Below are positions 17,098-26,312 of a DNA stretch of 64,000 nt, piece by piece. The notes below the pieces were generated by a model, which saw nothing but the letters and a program-made list of their open reading frames with translations, made no database searches and was not told the DNA's origin. The stretch covers positions 2,426,980 through 2,490,979 of the forward strand of contig NZ_CP013244.1 in NCBI RefSeq assembly GCF_001679665.1, given 5' to 3'. Both the position numbers and the translations under genes were made by a program. The DNA is from Candidatus Viadribacter manganicus. GTDB lineage: Bacteria > Pseudomonadota > Alphaproteobacteria > Caulobacterales > Aquidulcibacteraceae. Within the stretch, counting starts at the first letter, position 1. Each line of letters opens with the position of its first letter.

Positions 17098-17121
17098 CGT
17101 CGCCACGCTGACGCGGCGACG
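17098..17121 (+). terminator. Possible terminator after fliJ
   Basis: CGTCGCC (17098-17104) pairs with GGCGACG (17115-17121) over a 10-base loop, followed by TTCTGATTG. The stem is good but the T-tract is poor. Confidence 0.35.
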
Positions 17122-17697
17122 TTCTGATTGTCCAAAAATGTGAGATGCGAGCTTAAGAGCTGTTGACTGACCGCGGCTCTGGCGTGGACGCATCATGCGG
17201 CGCGACTTCACTTGGTCGCGTGATCCTGAGCGCGAGCAGGCGTGTGACGCCATTGCGGACGCGGCGAAACAAGAGCGGCGCGCGTAAACATCAAGATTGC
17301 GGGCGATTTGAACGAGGCGCGCCAGGCGCTCGGTTAGGCTGCCGCCATTTCATGAAGCGGCGTTGGCGCGCGCCGGCGCTTGAACCCAATTTATTGCGTG
17401 GGGTGTTGCGGCGCTGAAGACCTGGGCGCGTGTAGGCGCGCCAGTGTCGTATCAACATCGGCGTACGCTGGAACCGCGCCGCGCGGATTAGCAACAGATT
17501 GTGCACGAGATACGTCAGCTTGAGCACACAAAGAGTGTCGCTCCGGCGAAGCGATGATTGGTGATGGGTTGCGGTGTGCGCATGGGCGCGATTGTGTGCG
17601 CCTTGCAAGCCCTGAGGATAGATTTTTCTCGGCGCCTCGATAAGCCGGAGAAATTTCAGAACATTGTGTTGGGTAGCTCCGGAGGCGGCGGCCTCAA
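17122..17697. other. Gene-free tract between fliJ and flhG
   Basis: No frame here shows protein-family similarity. Open frames on either strand are Arg/Pro/Ser-rich and look like shadows of GC-rich DNA. The only coding-like piece is a 30-codon frame at 17195-17287 starting MRRDFTWSRDPE with ordinary codon use but no ribosome site. It may be a decayed tail or chance. No repeats or RNA genes were recognised. Confidence 0.4.
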
Positions 17698-18504
17698 TCA
17701 GCTCGCGTTCAACGTCTCGACGATGCGGATGACGTCTTCGTAGGCTTGGCTCTGCGGGTGCCGCGTCGGCAGCGGCGTTTGTGCGCGGATGGAATCCGGC
17801 ACGCGCGGGTCGCGGGTGATGGCGCCGGCGAATTTGGGCTTGAAGCCAAGATATTCGTTACAGGCAAGCGAGAACTGATCGAAGACTTTGCGGCCTTTGA
17901 CGCGGCTCTCGGCCATGTTGACGATGACCCATGGCGTCACTTGTGAGCCTTGCAAGCGTAGTAGCTTCACCATCGCGTAGGCGTCGGTGAGGGCTGTGGG
18001 CTCTTCGGTGGTGACGAGGATCAAGCGATCGGCGGCGCGCGCGAAGCGCAGCACGGTTGGATCGATGCCGGCGGCCAGATCAAGGATGACGCGGTCGTAG
18101 TGTGGCGTGAGGCGCGTCAGACCATTAGCGATGCGCGCCACTTCTTCGAGCTTGACCGCGCCAAGCGCGCCCGAGCCCGAATGACCAGCGATCAAATCGA
18201 AGCCGCCATTGCGTCCTGGACCACCCATGACGGGGGTGACGGCGGATTCCAGTTCGAGGAAGCCGCGGACCACGGAATGCACGTCCGCCGTTGGCCGGAC
18301 GCCGAGCTGAACGTCGACATTGGCGAGCCCGAGGTCGCAATCCACGAGGAGTGTGCGTTGACCGGCGCGGCCAAACGCGATCGACAGCATCGTTGAGAGC
18401 CACGTCTTGCCGACGCCGCCCTTTCCAGAGGCGATCGCGAAAACCGGCGCCGCGCGCGTGCGCGGCAACGGCTGATCGTTAATGGCGGCGTTTGCGCCTG
18501 TCAT
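17698..18504 (-). CDS. flhG: MinD/ParA-like flagellar number regulator FlhG (FleN)
   Basis: P-loop ATPase of the MinD/ParA superfamily. The deviant Walker A GKGGVGKT lies at residues 27-34, LLVDCDLGLANVDVQLG carries the switch Asp, and LDLAAGIDPTVLRFA matches the Walker B region; the C-terminus is helical. The FlhG call, rather than chromosomal ParA or MinD, rests on the position 106 bp downstream of flhA in a flagellar cluster and on the LGLANVDVQLG pattern typical of FleN/FlhG. Such proteins limit flagellar number and act with the GTPase FlhF; no flhF is in this window. In Caulobacterales polar flagella are mainly placed by other factors, so the role here is inferred. Confidence 0.85.
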   Translation of the reverse strand: MTGANAAINDQPLPRTRAAPVFAIASGKGGVGKTWLSTMLSIAFGRAGQRTLLVDCDLGLANVDVQLGVRPTADVHSVVRGFLELESAVTPVMGGPGRNGGFDLIAGHSGSGALGAVKLEEVARIANGLTRLTPHYDRVILDLAAGIDPTVLRFARAADRLILVTTEEPTALTDAYAMVKLLRLQGSQVTPWVIVNMAESRVKGRKVFDQFSLACNEYLGFKPKFAGAITRDPRVPDSIRAQTPLPTRHPQSQAYEDVIRIVETLNAS

Positions 18505-18610
18505 GCCACCGGTATGCGCCGTAACGATTGCGGAGGCGTTAGCGCCGGTGGATGTTTTGGTAACTAGAGCGTTAATTACTAAGAATACGGATGTGGAGTC
18601 CAGGCGCCGC

Positions 18611-20701
18611 TCAGATCTGCCCCATCGCCTTCAAGCGCACCTTCGCGTGCACTTCCGATTGGCCCATCACCGCCGTCGACGGACGGAAGCGTTCAATGAG
18701 CGAGCGCACGAACGGACGGATGTTCGGCGAGGTGAGCATCACCGGCGTTTCGCCCATTTGCGCCGATTTCTCGAATGCGGTGCGCACGTCGGCGACGAAA
18801 TCGTGCAGCTTGGATGGCGCCAGCGCCAAGGTTCGCTGTTGACCTTCGCCGATGAGCGCTTCAGCGAATGCGAGCTCCCAGTTCGGTGAAAGCGTGAGGA
18901 TCGGCAGCGCGCCGGCGGCGTTACGGTGCTGGTAGCAGATTTGACGCGCAAGGCGCGCGCGCACGTGCTCGGTGATGAGCACAAGATCGTGCATGGCAGG
19001 TGCGGCTTCGGCGATCGCCTCGATGATGGCGCTGAGATCGCGAATGGAGACGCGCTCTTTGAGCAAGTTCTGCAGCACGCGCTGAACGCCCGACCAAGAA
19101 ATGTGCGCAGGCGCGACATCGTCGAGAAGGGTTTGGGTGTCCTTCGGAAGTTCTTTGATGAGCTTCTTCACCTCAGAGAAGGTGAGGAGTTCGCTCATGT
19201 GCTCTTTGATGACCTCGGTGAGGTGTGTCGCGAGCACCGTTGCTGGATCAACAACCGTGTAACCGCGGAAGCTGGCTTCTTCGCGCGCGCGCTCGTCGAT
19301 CCATTTTGCGTCGAGGCCAAAGGCCGGCTCCTTCACTGCTTCGCCAGGCAATGCGATGCCGGCGCCGGTTGGGTCCATCGCCAACAGGTGGCCCATCTTC
19401 AGCTTGCCTTCGCCGGCATCCATTTCGCGAATGCGGATGGCGTATGCGTCGGCCGGCAGCTGAACGTTGTCGAGGATGCGCACGCTCGGCATCACGAAGC
19501 CGTAGTCTTGCGCCAGGGTCTTGCGGAGCGCCTTGATTTGATCCGTGAGGCGGCGGCCTTGCACGTCGTTGATGAGGGGCAGGAGCGCAAAGCCGATCTC
19601 GATGCGGGCGTCGTCCATGGCGAGTGACGATTGCGGCGTCTCTTCGACGGCGGGTGCAGGCGGCGCCGCTTCAGCCGCCTTCGCTTCGGCAGCGCGGCCT
19701 GCTTGGCGCAGTTGCCATGCCAGTGCGCCTGCGCCTGCGGCGAGGAGCAAGAACGGAATCTTCGGCATGCCGGGGAGCAATCCCACACCCAGAGCACATG
19801 CGGCGACGACGCCAAGTGCGACCGGATAGGAAGCGAGTTGCTTGGCGAAAGCCTTATCTGCGGCGCCGTCGATGCCGGCTTTGGTCACCAGCAGGCCGGC
19901 GGCGACCGAGATAATCAGCGCCGGAATTTGCGTCACTAGGCCGTCGCCGACGGTGAGCAGCGTGTAGGTGTGTCCGGCTTCGGCGAAGTCCATGCCGTGC
20001 GAGACGACGCCGATAATGATGCCGCCGATGATGTTGATGAAGACGATCAGCAGGCCGGCGATTGCGTCGCCGCGGACGAACTTGGACGCACCGTCCATGG
20101 CCCCGAAGAAGGAGCTTTCGTCTTCAAGCGCTTTACGGCGCTCGCGCGCCTGGGTTTCGTTGATGAGGCCGGCGGAGAGATCGGCGTCGATCGCCATCTG
20201 TTTGCCGGGCATCGAATCTAAGGTGAAGCGCGCCGCCACTTCGGCGATACGCGTCGAGCCTCGGGTGATGACCACGAAGTTCACGATCACCAAGATCGCG
20301 AACACGATGACGCCGATCACGAACTCGCCGCCCATGACGAATTGCGCGAAGGCGGCGATCACTTCGCCGGCGGCGTGTTCGCCGCTTTGACCATTGGCGA
20401 GAATGAGACGCGTCGATGCGATGTTGAGCGCCAGCCGCAGCAGTGTGGCGAGCAGCAAGACCGACGGGAAGGCGGTGAATTCGAGTGGCTTTTTGATCAT
20501 CAGCGCCGTCATCAGCACGAGGATCGAGAAGATGATCGACACCGCCAGCAGCATGTCGAGCAAGAATGGCGGCAGTGGCACCAGCATGATCGACAAAATG
20601 CCGAGCACGACTGCAGCGAGGCCGATTTCGCCGCGCATGACAAAGCCGCGCAGGACGTCGAATGAGAGATCGTTGCCTTGCGGCTGTGCAGCGTCCGTCA
20701 T
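18611..20701 (-). CDS. flhA: Flagellar export gate protein FlhA
   Basis: Large inner membrane component of the flagellar type III secretion gate. The 696 residues comprise about eight hydrophobic helices in the first ~330 and then a cytoplasmic domain that binds export chaperones. FHIPEP signatures are clear: RLALNIASTRLILANG, the loop RFTLDSMPGKQMAIDADL (conserved Asp of the proton/ion path) and GDAIAGLLIVFINIIGG. The ATG at 20701 is preceded after eight bases by the flbD stop, so it is translated from the fliF-flbD operon transcript or a nearby promoter. Length and motif order are normal. Confidence 0.97.
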   Translation of the reverse strand: MTDAAQPQGNDLSFDVLRGFVMRGEIGLAAVVLGILSIMLVPLPPFLLDMLLAVSIIFSILVLMTALMIKKPLEFTAFPSVLLLATLLRLALNIASTRLILANGQSGEHAAGEVIAAFAQFVMGGEFVIGVIVFAILVIVNFVVITRGSTRIAEVAARFTLDSMPGKQMAIDADLSAGLINETQARERRKALEDESSFFGAMDGASKFVRGDAIAGLLIVFINIIGGIIIGVVSHGMDFAEAGHTYTLLTVGDGLVTQIPALIISVAAGLLVTKAGIDGAADKAFAKQLASYPVALGVVAACALGVGLLPGMPKIPFLLLAAGAGALAWQLRQAGRAAEAKAAEAAPPAPAVEETPQSSLAMDDARIEIGFALLPLINDVQGRRLTDQIKALRKTLAQDYGFVMPSVRILDNVQLPADAYAIRIREMDAGEGKLKMGHLLAMDPTGAGIALPGEAVKEPAFGLDAKWIDERAREEASFRGYTVVDPATVLATHLTEVIKEHMSELLTFSEVKKLIKELPKDTQTLLDDVAPAHISWSGVQRVLQNLLKERVSIRDLSAIIEAIAEAAPAMHDLVLITEHVRARLARQICYQHRNAAGALPILTLSPNWELAFAEALIGEGQQRTLALAPSKLHDFVADVRTAFEKSAQMGETPVMLTSPNIRPFVRSLIERFRPSTAVMGQSEVHAKVRLKAMGQI

Positions 20702-20709
20702 GTGTTAGC

Positions 20710-22062
20710 TCAAGCCGCCTGTCCGGTTGGGGGCGGAGGGATGCGCAGCCCCTCGTCCGAGTACTGCTTCAGCTTGTTGCGCAGCGTGCGGATGGAGATG
20801 CCGAGAATGTGGGCGGCGTGCGTGCGATTGCCGAGGCAGTGCGTCAGCGTCTCGAGAATGAGATCCTGTTCGACTTCGGCGACGGTGCGGCCAACGAGAT
20901 TGCGAGCGGCCGCTTGCGCGGCTTCGATGGCGTCGCCGGTGGAGTCGCGGTGACCGACGGGCGCGCCGTCCGGAGCACGGATCGCCTCGGGACCGACATC
21001 TTCGCCATTGGCGAGCAGCACTGCGCGGTGCATGGCGTTTTCAAGTTCGCGCACGTTGCCTGGCCAGCGATGGCTCATGACTTGCGCCATGGCTTCGCGT
21101 GAGAGCTTGCGGGCGGGGCGGCCGTTTGAGCGCGCATATTTGTCGATGAAAAATTGCGATAGCGCCGCCAGATCGTCCTTGCGCTCGCGCAGCGGCGGGA
21201 TGCGAAGGTTCACGACGTTGAGGCGATAGAGCAGGTCTTCCCGGAACTCGCCGCCGCGAACCAAGGCGTTGAGATCGCGGTTCGAGGTTGCGAGCACGCG
21301 GATGTTGACCGGCACCGGTTTGTTGCCGCCGACGCGATCGATGACGCGCTCCTGCAGCGCGCGCAGCAACTTCGATTGCAGGCGCAAGTCCATTTCGGAG
21401 ATTTCGTCGAGCAGCAGCGTGCCGCCGTCGGCCTCTTCGAATTTGCCGATGCGGCGTGCGATGGCGCCGGTGAACGCGCCTTTCTCGTGACCGAAGAGTT
21501 CGGATTCGAGCAGGCTCTCCGGGATCGCCGCGCAGTTCACGGCGATGAACGGCTTGTCCTTGCGCTTGGATTTCTTGTGGACGTAGCGCGCGAGCACTTC
21601 CTTGCCGACACCGCTTTCGCCGGTGATCATGATCGAGGCGTCGGACGCGGCGATTTGATCGGCCATCGTCACGACATGCTTCATGGATTCATCGGCGGCG
21701 ATGAGCGGACGTTCGTCATCGCAGACAGCCGCGAGCACAGCGGCGATCAGCTCCGCATCCGGCGGCAGCGAGATGTATTCGCGCGCGCCGGCGCGGATGG
21801 ATTTGGCGGCGGCCATCGGATCGATGCCGACGCCGGCCGCCACGATCGGCACCACGATGTGTTCTGCTTCGTTCGCCGTGATGAGGGCGGCGATGTCGAG
21901 GCGCGCGTCCACCATTAAGAGGTCGGCGCCGCGGCCTGCGCGCAATGCGCCGGTCGCTTGCTCGATCGTGTCCACGTGCGCGACCTTGGCGCCGTGATCC
22001 ATCGCGATCTTCGTGGCTGCGGAGATTTGTCCTCCGAGCGGGCCAACGATGAGTAGACGCAT
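20710..22062 (-). CDS. flbD: Sigma-54-dependent flagellar regulator FlbD
   Basis: NtrC-family activator that turns on late (class III/IV) flagellar operons together with sigma-54. The N-terminal ~120 residues form a degenerate receiver. The AAA+ domain has Walker A GESGVGKE, the sigma-54-contact loop GAFTGA, Walker B GGTLLLDEISEM and the sensor region RVLATSNRDL. The C-terminal Fis-type helix-turn-helix includes GNRTHAAHILGISIRTLRNKL. In Caulobacter FlbD is the last gene of the fliF operon, as here. Its expected targets are the sigma-54-type promoters at about 29.9 and 30.1 kb in this window. Confidence 0.95.
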   Translation of the reverse strand: MRLLIVGPLGGQISAATKIAMDHGAKVAHVDTIEQATGALRAGRGADLLMVDARLDIAALITANEAEHIVVPIVAAGVGIDPMAAAKSIRAGAREYISLPPDAELIAAVLAAVCDDERPLIAADESMKHVVTMADQIAASDASIMITGESGVGKEVLARYVHKKSKRKDKPFIAVNCAAIPESLLESELFGHEKGAFTGAIARRIGKFEEADGGTLLLDEISEMDLRLQSKLLRALQERVIDRVGGNKPVPVNIRVLATSNRDLNALVRGGEFREDLLYRLNVVNLRIPPLRERKDDLAALSQFFIDKYARSNGRPARKLSREAMAQVMSHRWPGNVRELENAMHRAVLLANGEDVGPEAIRAPDGAPVGHRDSTGDAIEAAQAAARNLVGRTVAEVEQDLILETLTHCLGNRTHAAHILGISIRTLRNKLKQYSDEGLRIPPPPTGQAA

Positions 22063-22084
22063 TTCCGTTCTCCTCGCGACGCCC

Positions 22085-22408
22085 TTAGGCGCCGTCGCCG
22101 TCCTTAATGATTTCCGTCATGGTCACGCCGAGGCGTTCGTCGACAACGACGACTTCACCACGCGCGACGAGACGGTTGTTCACGTAAATGTCGATGGCTT
22201 CGCCGACTTTGCGGTCGAGCTCGATCACTGAGCCGCGATTGAGGCGGAGCAGGGACGCCACTTCCATGTTGGCGCGTCCGAGCACGGCTTGGATGTGCAC
22301 CGGCACGTCGTAGACGGCCGCGAGATCGGCGGCGCTGCGCTCAAGGTGATCCCCGCCCGCGTTCAAGTCCGGCGTCGGTTGGAATTCGTCGAGTTTCAGA
22401 TCGCTCAT
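22085..22408 (-). CDS. fliN: Flagellar motor switch protein FliN
   Basis: The 107-residue C-ring component has the SpoA fold: DVPVHIQAVLGRANMEVASL, LNRGSVIELDRKVGEAIDIY and NNRLVARGEVVVVDERLGV are textbook FliN, ending TEIIKDGDGA. The short N-terminal extension carries no extra domain. Start and stop interlock with fliH (TGATG), showing translational coupling in the fliF-fliG-fliH-fliN-flbD operon. Confidence 0.95.
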   Translation of the reverse strand: MSDLKLDEFQPTPDLNAGGDHLERSAADLAAVYDVPVHIQAVLGRANMEVASLLRLNRGSVIELDRKVGEAIDIYVNNRLVARGEVVVVDERLGVTMTEIIKDGDGA

Positions 22409-23013
22409 CAGTGCGCCTCGTTCGCCGCGAGCGCGGCTTCGATTAATTCTTCAATGCGCCGCGCCGCATCGGCCGGGTCGAGTGCGATAACGCCGTCCGA
22501 CCAGTCGATGACGACGGCGCCGTTCTTCAAGCCGGGATCGGCGCGCACGAGTATCGCGCTCGCGTAGGCGTGCGTTTCGCACATCAAGGTGATGCGCGGC
22601 TTCAGTTGCTCGACCATGTCGGCTGGGAGTTTCACAACCAGGCGCGGCTGGTGGCGCAGGCCATCCATCGCGGCTTCGACCGCTTGCACGACACGCTCGA
22701 TGCCGTAGCTGTCAAGCGCGGCGCCGGCGATCTTTTGCGCTGCCGCCAAGGCAATACGCGCGGCTTCGGTGCGCATGGCGTGGCTTTCAGCATCGAGGCG
22801 CGTTAGCACGGCAGAGGTTGCGTCGGCGATGGCTTCGAGTGCGGCGGCGATGCGGCGCTCAGCTTGAGCGACGGCGTCGTTCTTGCCTTTTTCGTACGCG
22901 TCGGCGTTCGCGGCTTGCACTTGCTCGGGCGTGATCCGCTTGGACGGTTCACGCATGATCTCGCCTTCAGGGGAGAACTCGGTATCGAAGGCGTACTTGC
23001 GGATGTTGCTCAT
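22408..23013 (-). CDS. fliH: FliH-family flagellar assembly protein (FlbE)
   Basis: The 201-residue protein has the expected FliH layout: an N-terminal segment, a long Ala/Glu/Arg helix (about residues 40-120) and a C-terminal globular part with PRLVVKLPADMVEQLKP and GAVVIDWSDGVIALDP. FliH holds the export ATPase FliI and docks it to the C-ring via FliN, which fits its place between fliG and fliN. In Caulobacter the gene at this position is called flbE. Primary sequence similarity among FliH proteins is low, so the call leans on order and architecture. Confidence 0.88.
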   Translation of the reverse strand: MSNIRKYAFDTEFSPEGEIMREPSKRITPEQVQAANADAYEKGKNDAVAQAERRIAAALEAIADATSAVLTRLDAESHAMRTEAARIALAAAQKIAGAALDSYGIERVVQAVEAAMDGLRHQPRLVVKLPADMVEQLKPRITLMCETHAYASAILVRADPGLKNGAVVIDWSDGVIALDPADAARRIEELIEAALAANEAH

Positions 23014-24074
23014 CAGTAGATCAACTCATCTTCTGACTTGCCATCCGACAGCACGATTTCGCCGCGCGCGGCGAGGTCCTTGGCGATCTGCACCATGCGT
23101 GTTTGTGCGGCGTCCACGTCCTTCAGGCGCACCGGCCCCATCGAGGCCATGTCGTCCTTCAAGAGCTTGCCGCCGCGCTCGGACATGTTGGTGAAGAAGA
23201 GATTGCGCAGCGTATCGGACGCGCCCTTGAGGCCAATGGCGAGATCGCTCTTGTCGACGGCGCGCAACAATGTCTGGATGCCGCCGGCGTCCAGTTTGCC
23301 GAGATCTTCGAACACGAACATCAGCGCCTTGATGCGATCGGCGCTTTCGTTGCTCTTGCTTTCGAGCGCGCCCATGAAGCGGGCTTCGGTCTGGCGATCG
23401 AAATTGTTGAAGATCTCCGCCATGAGTTCGTGACTGTCGCGCTTGGAGGTGCGCGCAAGGTTCGACATGAACTCGGTGCGAAGCGTCGTCTCGACTTTTT
23501 CCAGGATGTCGCGCTGCACGGGCTCCATTGCAAGCATGCGCATGACGCATTCGGCCGCAAAATCCTGCGGCAGTTCGGCCAAGACCTTGGCCGCATGCTC
23601 GGAGCGGACCTTCGCCAGCACGACGGCTACAGTTTGCGGGTATTCGTTCTTAAGGTAGCTGGCGAGAACGGTCTCGTGGACGTTCGCGAGTTTATCCCAG
23701 ATGTTTCGACCCGCGGGACCACGGATTTCTTCCATCAGGGCGTCGACTTTTTCCTTAGGCAGAATTTGCATCAGCATGCGTTGGGTCTGTTCGACCGAGC
23801 CCATGATGGCGCCTGCGCCGGAAAGTCGTTGGATGAATTCGTGGACGAGCGCCTCGACGACCGCCGCGGGCACAACCCCCAGCGACGCCATCGCTTGCGA
23901 GACTTCCTTGATCTCTTCCTCGTCCATCACCCCCCACATCTTCTTGGCGTCTTCGCCAAGAGCCATGAGGATGATCGCCGCCTTCTCCGCGCCGCTATAG
24001 CGTGACAAATCAGCCGAAGCTGATGAGCCCTCAGGGCGCGCATCTGACGGGTTGGGGCGGGTGAGGGCGTTCAT
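23013..24074 (-). CDS. fliG: Flagellar motor switch protein FliG
   Basis: The 353-residue rotor protein has the three FliG domains: an N-terminal FliF-binding part ([17 protein letters not shown]), a middle domain with [13 protein letters not shown], and a C-terminal torque domain with [19 protein letters not shown] (charged residues facing the stator) and [19 protein letters not shown]. It ends one base into the fliH start (TGATG) and begins two bases after fliF, so it is tightly coupled. All features are normal. Confidence 0.97.
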   Translation of the reverse strand: MNALTRPNPSDARPEGSSASADLSRYSGAEKAAIILMALGEDAKKMWGVMDEEEIKEVSQAMASLGVVPAAVVEALVHEFIQRLSGAGAIMGSVEQTQRMLMQILPKEKVDALMEEIRGPAGRNIWDKLANVHETVLASYLKNEYPQTVAVVLAKVRSEHAAKVLAELPQDFAAECVMRMLAMEPVQRDILEKVETTLRTEFMSNLARTSKRDSHELMAEIFNNFDRQTEARFMGALESKSNESADRIKALMFVFEDLGKLDAGGIQTLLRAVDKSDLAIGLKGASDTLRNLFFTNMSERGGKLLKDDMASMGPVRLKDVDAAQTRMVQIAKDLAARGEIVLSDGKSEDELIY

Positions 24075-24076
24075 CG

Positions 24077-25690
24077 CTAAGCGTTATTCAGCCAGCCGCG
24101 AATGATCTGAACAGATTCATCCGGATGTTGCTCAACGACTTCTGCGACTTTTTTGACTGACGACGCGCGTACGCGGCCATTGATTTGAGCGATATCGATG
24201 CCGTCGTCCGGCGCCGGCAGCGCGGCAGCGGCGCCCGAGCCGCCACCTGAACTCGGACCGGCGAGTGCAGGCACAGCGCCCGCGCCTGCGGCCGCAGCAT
24301 TGGCGCCGCCGCGCAGCAGACCGCTGACCAGCGGGCTCAGCACGAAGAAGAGGAAAGCGAGCGATGCGATCAAAGCCGCCACGATTTCGATGATGCGCGT
24401 TACATCGAGGCCGCCGAGGAAGTCGAACATGCCGGGCTCTGCGGCAGCCGCGCCGCTTGGCGCGAGGCTCGCGAACTGGGTGTTGACGACTTCGACGATG
24501 TCGCCGCGCTCTTGGTTGAAGCCAACGGCGGAGCGCACGAGGGCGGTGAGGCGCTGCATCTCTTCTTCAGTGCGCGGTGCATAGGTCGGTGCGGCGCCAT
24601 CAGCTCCGGGCGTAGTTGTGCCATTGACCGCCACGGCCACTGAGAGTCTGCGGATGCGGCCCCCTTCGCTGATCTCGGTGCGCGTGGTGTTCGAGATCTC
24701 GTAGTTGACCGTTTCCGAGCTTTGGTTGTTTTCGTTCTGCGGGCCGTTTTGCGATGCGCTGGCGTTCGCGTCCGGGACGTTGGCGCCGGCTGTCGTGCCA
24801 CGCGAAGTTTCGCCGCTGCGGCCTGTTTCTTCGGAAGTTTGGGTCGAGCGAACGACCCGGCCTTCCGGATCGAAAGTCTGCGTTGTCGAGCTGACGCGGT
24901 TGAAGTCCATCTCTGCGGAGATTTGGACGCGCGCATTACCTTGACCGACGATCCCTTCGACGATGTCAGTCACGGTGCGGCGGATGCGGTCTTCTGTTGA
25001 GACTTGTCGCGCGTCGATGCCGTCTGCCGCGCCTTCTTCGCCAGATTGGGCCGCAGCGAGGAGGCGGCCGGTTTCGTCGACGATGGTGACGCGGTTGGCG
25101 CTGAGGCCAGGCGTGGCGCTGGCGACGAGGTTACGGATGGCGCGAACCTGACCGGTGGTCAGTTCATCGCGACGCAACTGGATGACGATCGAAGCCGTGG
25201 GCTGGTCCGCGTCACGCGAGAAGAGTTGGCGCTCCGGCAGCACGAGGTGCACGCGTGCTGAGGCGACACCGTCCAGTGAGCCAATCGTACGCGAGAGCTC
25301 GCCCTCGAGCGCACGCAGGCGATTGATGTTCTGTTGGAACTGGGTTTGGCCGAGCGCGTCGGGTTCGTCAAAGATCTCGTAGCCGATGGAGCCGCGCGAG
25401 GGCAGGCCGTCGGCCGAGAGCATCATGCGTGCATTGAACACTTCAGAGCGCGCGACATAGATCGAGCCGCCGTCTTCGCGGATCTCGTAGGGGATGTCGG
25501 CCGCTTCCAGGCGTTGGGAGATTTCCGCCATCTCCCGGGTCTCGACGCCCGCGAACAGCAGCGCTTTTGATTCGCCGCCCATGCGGAACACGAGGGTGAA
25601 GAGCAGCGCCGCGACCACTGCTGCGATGCCGAGCATCGCAAACAATCGGGTAGGGCCTGCCTTCAGTAGAAGTTGAGTGAAGCCGTTCAC
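24077..25690 (-). CDS. fliF: Flagellar MS-ring protein FliF
   Basis: Inner membrane MS-ring scaffold, 537 residues. There are two membrane segments, one near the N-terminus ([20 protein letters not shown]) and one near residue 430 ([20 protein letters not shown]). Between them lie the ring-building motifs with [36 protein letters not shown] and [11 protein letters not shown]. The C-terminus [13 protein letters not shown] is the FliG-binding tail. I choose the GTG at 25690, preceded by AGAGGA at good spacing; a GTG at 25705 lacks a ribosome site. First gene of the class II fliF operon. Confidence 0.95.
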   Translation of the reverse strand: MNGFTQLLLKAGPTRLFAMLGIAAVVAALLFTLVFRMGGESKALLFAGVETREMAEISQRLEAADIPYEIREDGGSIYVARSEVFNARMMLSADGLPSRGSIGYEIFDEPDALGQTQFQQNINRLRALEGELSRTIGSLDGVASARVHLVLPERQLFSRDADQPTASIVIQLRRDELTTGQVRAIRNLVASATPGLSANRVTIVDETGRLLAAAQSGEEGAADGIDARQVSTEDRIRRTVTDIVEGIVGQGNARVQISAEMDFNRVSSTTQTFDPEGRVVRSTQTSEETGRSGETSRGTTAGANVPDANASASQNGPQNENNQSSETVNYEISNTTRTEISEGGRIRRLSVAVAVNGTTTPGADGAAPTYAPRTEEEMQRLTALVRSAVGFNQERGDIVEVVNTQFASLAPSGAAAAEPGMFDFLGGLDVTRIIEIVAALIASLAFLFFVLSPLVSGLLRGGANAAAAGAGAVPALAGPSSGGGSGAAAALPAPDDGIDIAQINGRVRASSVKKVAEVVEQHPDESVQIIRGWLNNA

Positions 25691-25772
25691 GCCAGTCCTC
25701 TGCACGCACGGGGAGCTCGCCCAGAATCACTGGGCAAATCTCACCGGTCGGCAGAATTTGCCGGGCTGCGGA

Positions 25773-25787
25773 TGAAACAAGAGTTAA
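25773..25787 (-). promoter_or_regulatory. Putative CtrA box upstream of fliF
   Basis: Read on the minus strand: TTAA-CTCTTGT-TTCA, one mismatch from the CtrA consensus TTAA-N7-TTAA, about 83 bp upstream of the fliF start. In Caulobacter the fliF promoter is a direct CtrA target. The call is motif-level only. Confidence 0.4.
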
Positions 25788-25820
25788 TCCGAAAGCCTGA
25801 GTGCAGACGGCGCTAAACGC

Positions 25821-25850
25821 GCAAAGACCCCCGCCGGGGAGACGGGGGCC
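25821..25850 (-). terminator. Terminator downstream of sciP
   Basis: CCCCCG (25828-25833) pairs with CGGGGG (25843-25848). On the minus strand it is followed by TCTTTG. It sits about 45 bases after the sciP stop and would insulate sciP from fliF. Confidence 0.65.
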
Positions 25851-25894
25851 TTTGAAAGCCTTGATACTGACAGCTGCCAGCGTGGCGCGGTCGG

Positions 25895-26170
25895 TTAGAC
25901 CGCGCGGTAGTGCTGGATGCGCGTAGTGCGCAGGCCAGGGAGGCCATGCTTTTCGATTGACTTACGCCAGCCGTCGAATTCCTCTTCAGAGAGGCCGTAA
26001 CGTTGGCAGGCATCTTCCATCGTCAGCAGACCGCCGCGAACCGCAGCGACAACTTCTGCCTTACGGCGGATGACCCAACGGGTCGTTCCCGGCGGCGGCA
26101 GATCGTCCAAAGTGAGGGGATTCCCGTCGGGACCCATCACCACCCCATCATATCGGCGTTGCTTCTGCAT
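25895..26170 (-). CDS. sciP: CtrA inhibitor SciP (DUF1153 family)
   Basis: The 91-residue helix-turn-helix protein is conserved across alphaproteobacteria. It shows the near-invariant SciP core: GPDGNPLTLDDLPPPGTTRW, VIRRKAEVVAAVRGGLLTM and the C-terminal GLPGLRTTRIQ. In Caulobacter SciP binds CtrA and blocks recruitment of RNA polymerase at CtrA-activated promoters after division. It sits between the hook operon (flgE) and fliF, matching the Caulobacter neighbourhood as I recall it. The ATG at 26170 has a strong AAGGAGAAAGG region upstream. A CtrA-like TTAGCC-N5-TTTAG (minus, about 26212-26227) may be its own promoter element. Confidence 0.93.
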   Translation of the reverse strand: MQKQRRYDGVVMGPDGNPLTLDDLPPPGTTRWVIRRKAEVVAAVRGGLLTMEDACQRYGLSEEEFDGWRKSIEKHGLPGLRTTRIQHYRAV

Positions 26171-26249
26171 GCGCCTTTCTCCTTCTTAGCAACCCACAAT
26201 AACTCGGATCGCTAAAGAAACGGCTAAGACGCTGGAGGAATCAGGCGAA

Positions 26250-26309
26250 GAAGCGTGTCTCGAATTAGAACATGAGTCTCTTACTCATTTCTTACCCGAG
26301 CCACGCTTC
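26250..26309. repeat. Nested inverted repeat immediately after flgE
   Basis: Outer arms 26250-26262 (GAAGCGTGTCTCG) and 26297-26309 pair at 12 of 13 positions. Inside, ATGAGT (26272-26277) pairs with ACTCAT (26283-26288). The structure begins three bases after the flgE stop and has no T-tract, so it may be a 3'-end-protecting element or terminator of the hook operon. Confidence 0.55.
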
Positions 26310-26312
26310 AGC

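Noticed and set aside
17291..17608. 105-codon minus-strand frame after fliJ
   Set aside because: Composition is Arg/His/Ser/Thr-rich without domain pattern or ribosome site; it looks like a chance frame.
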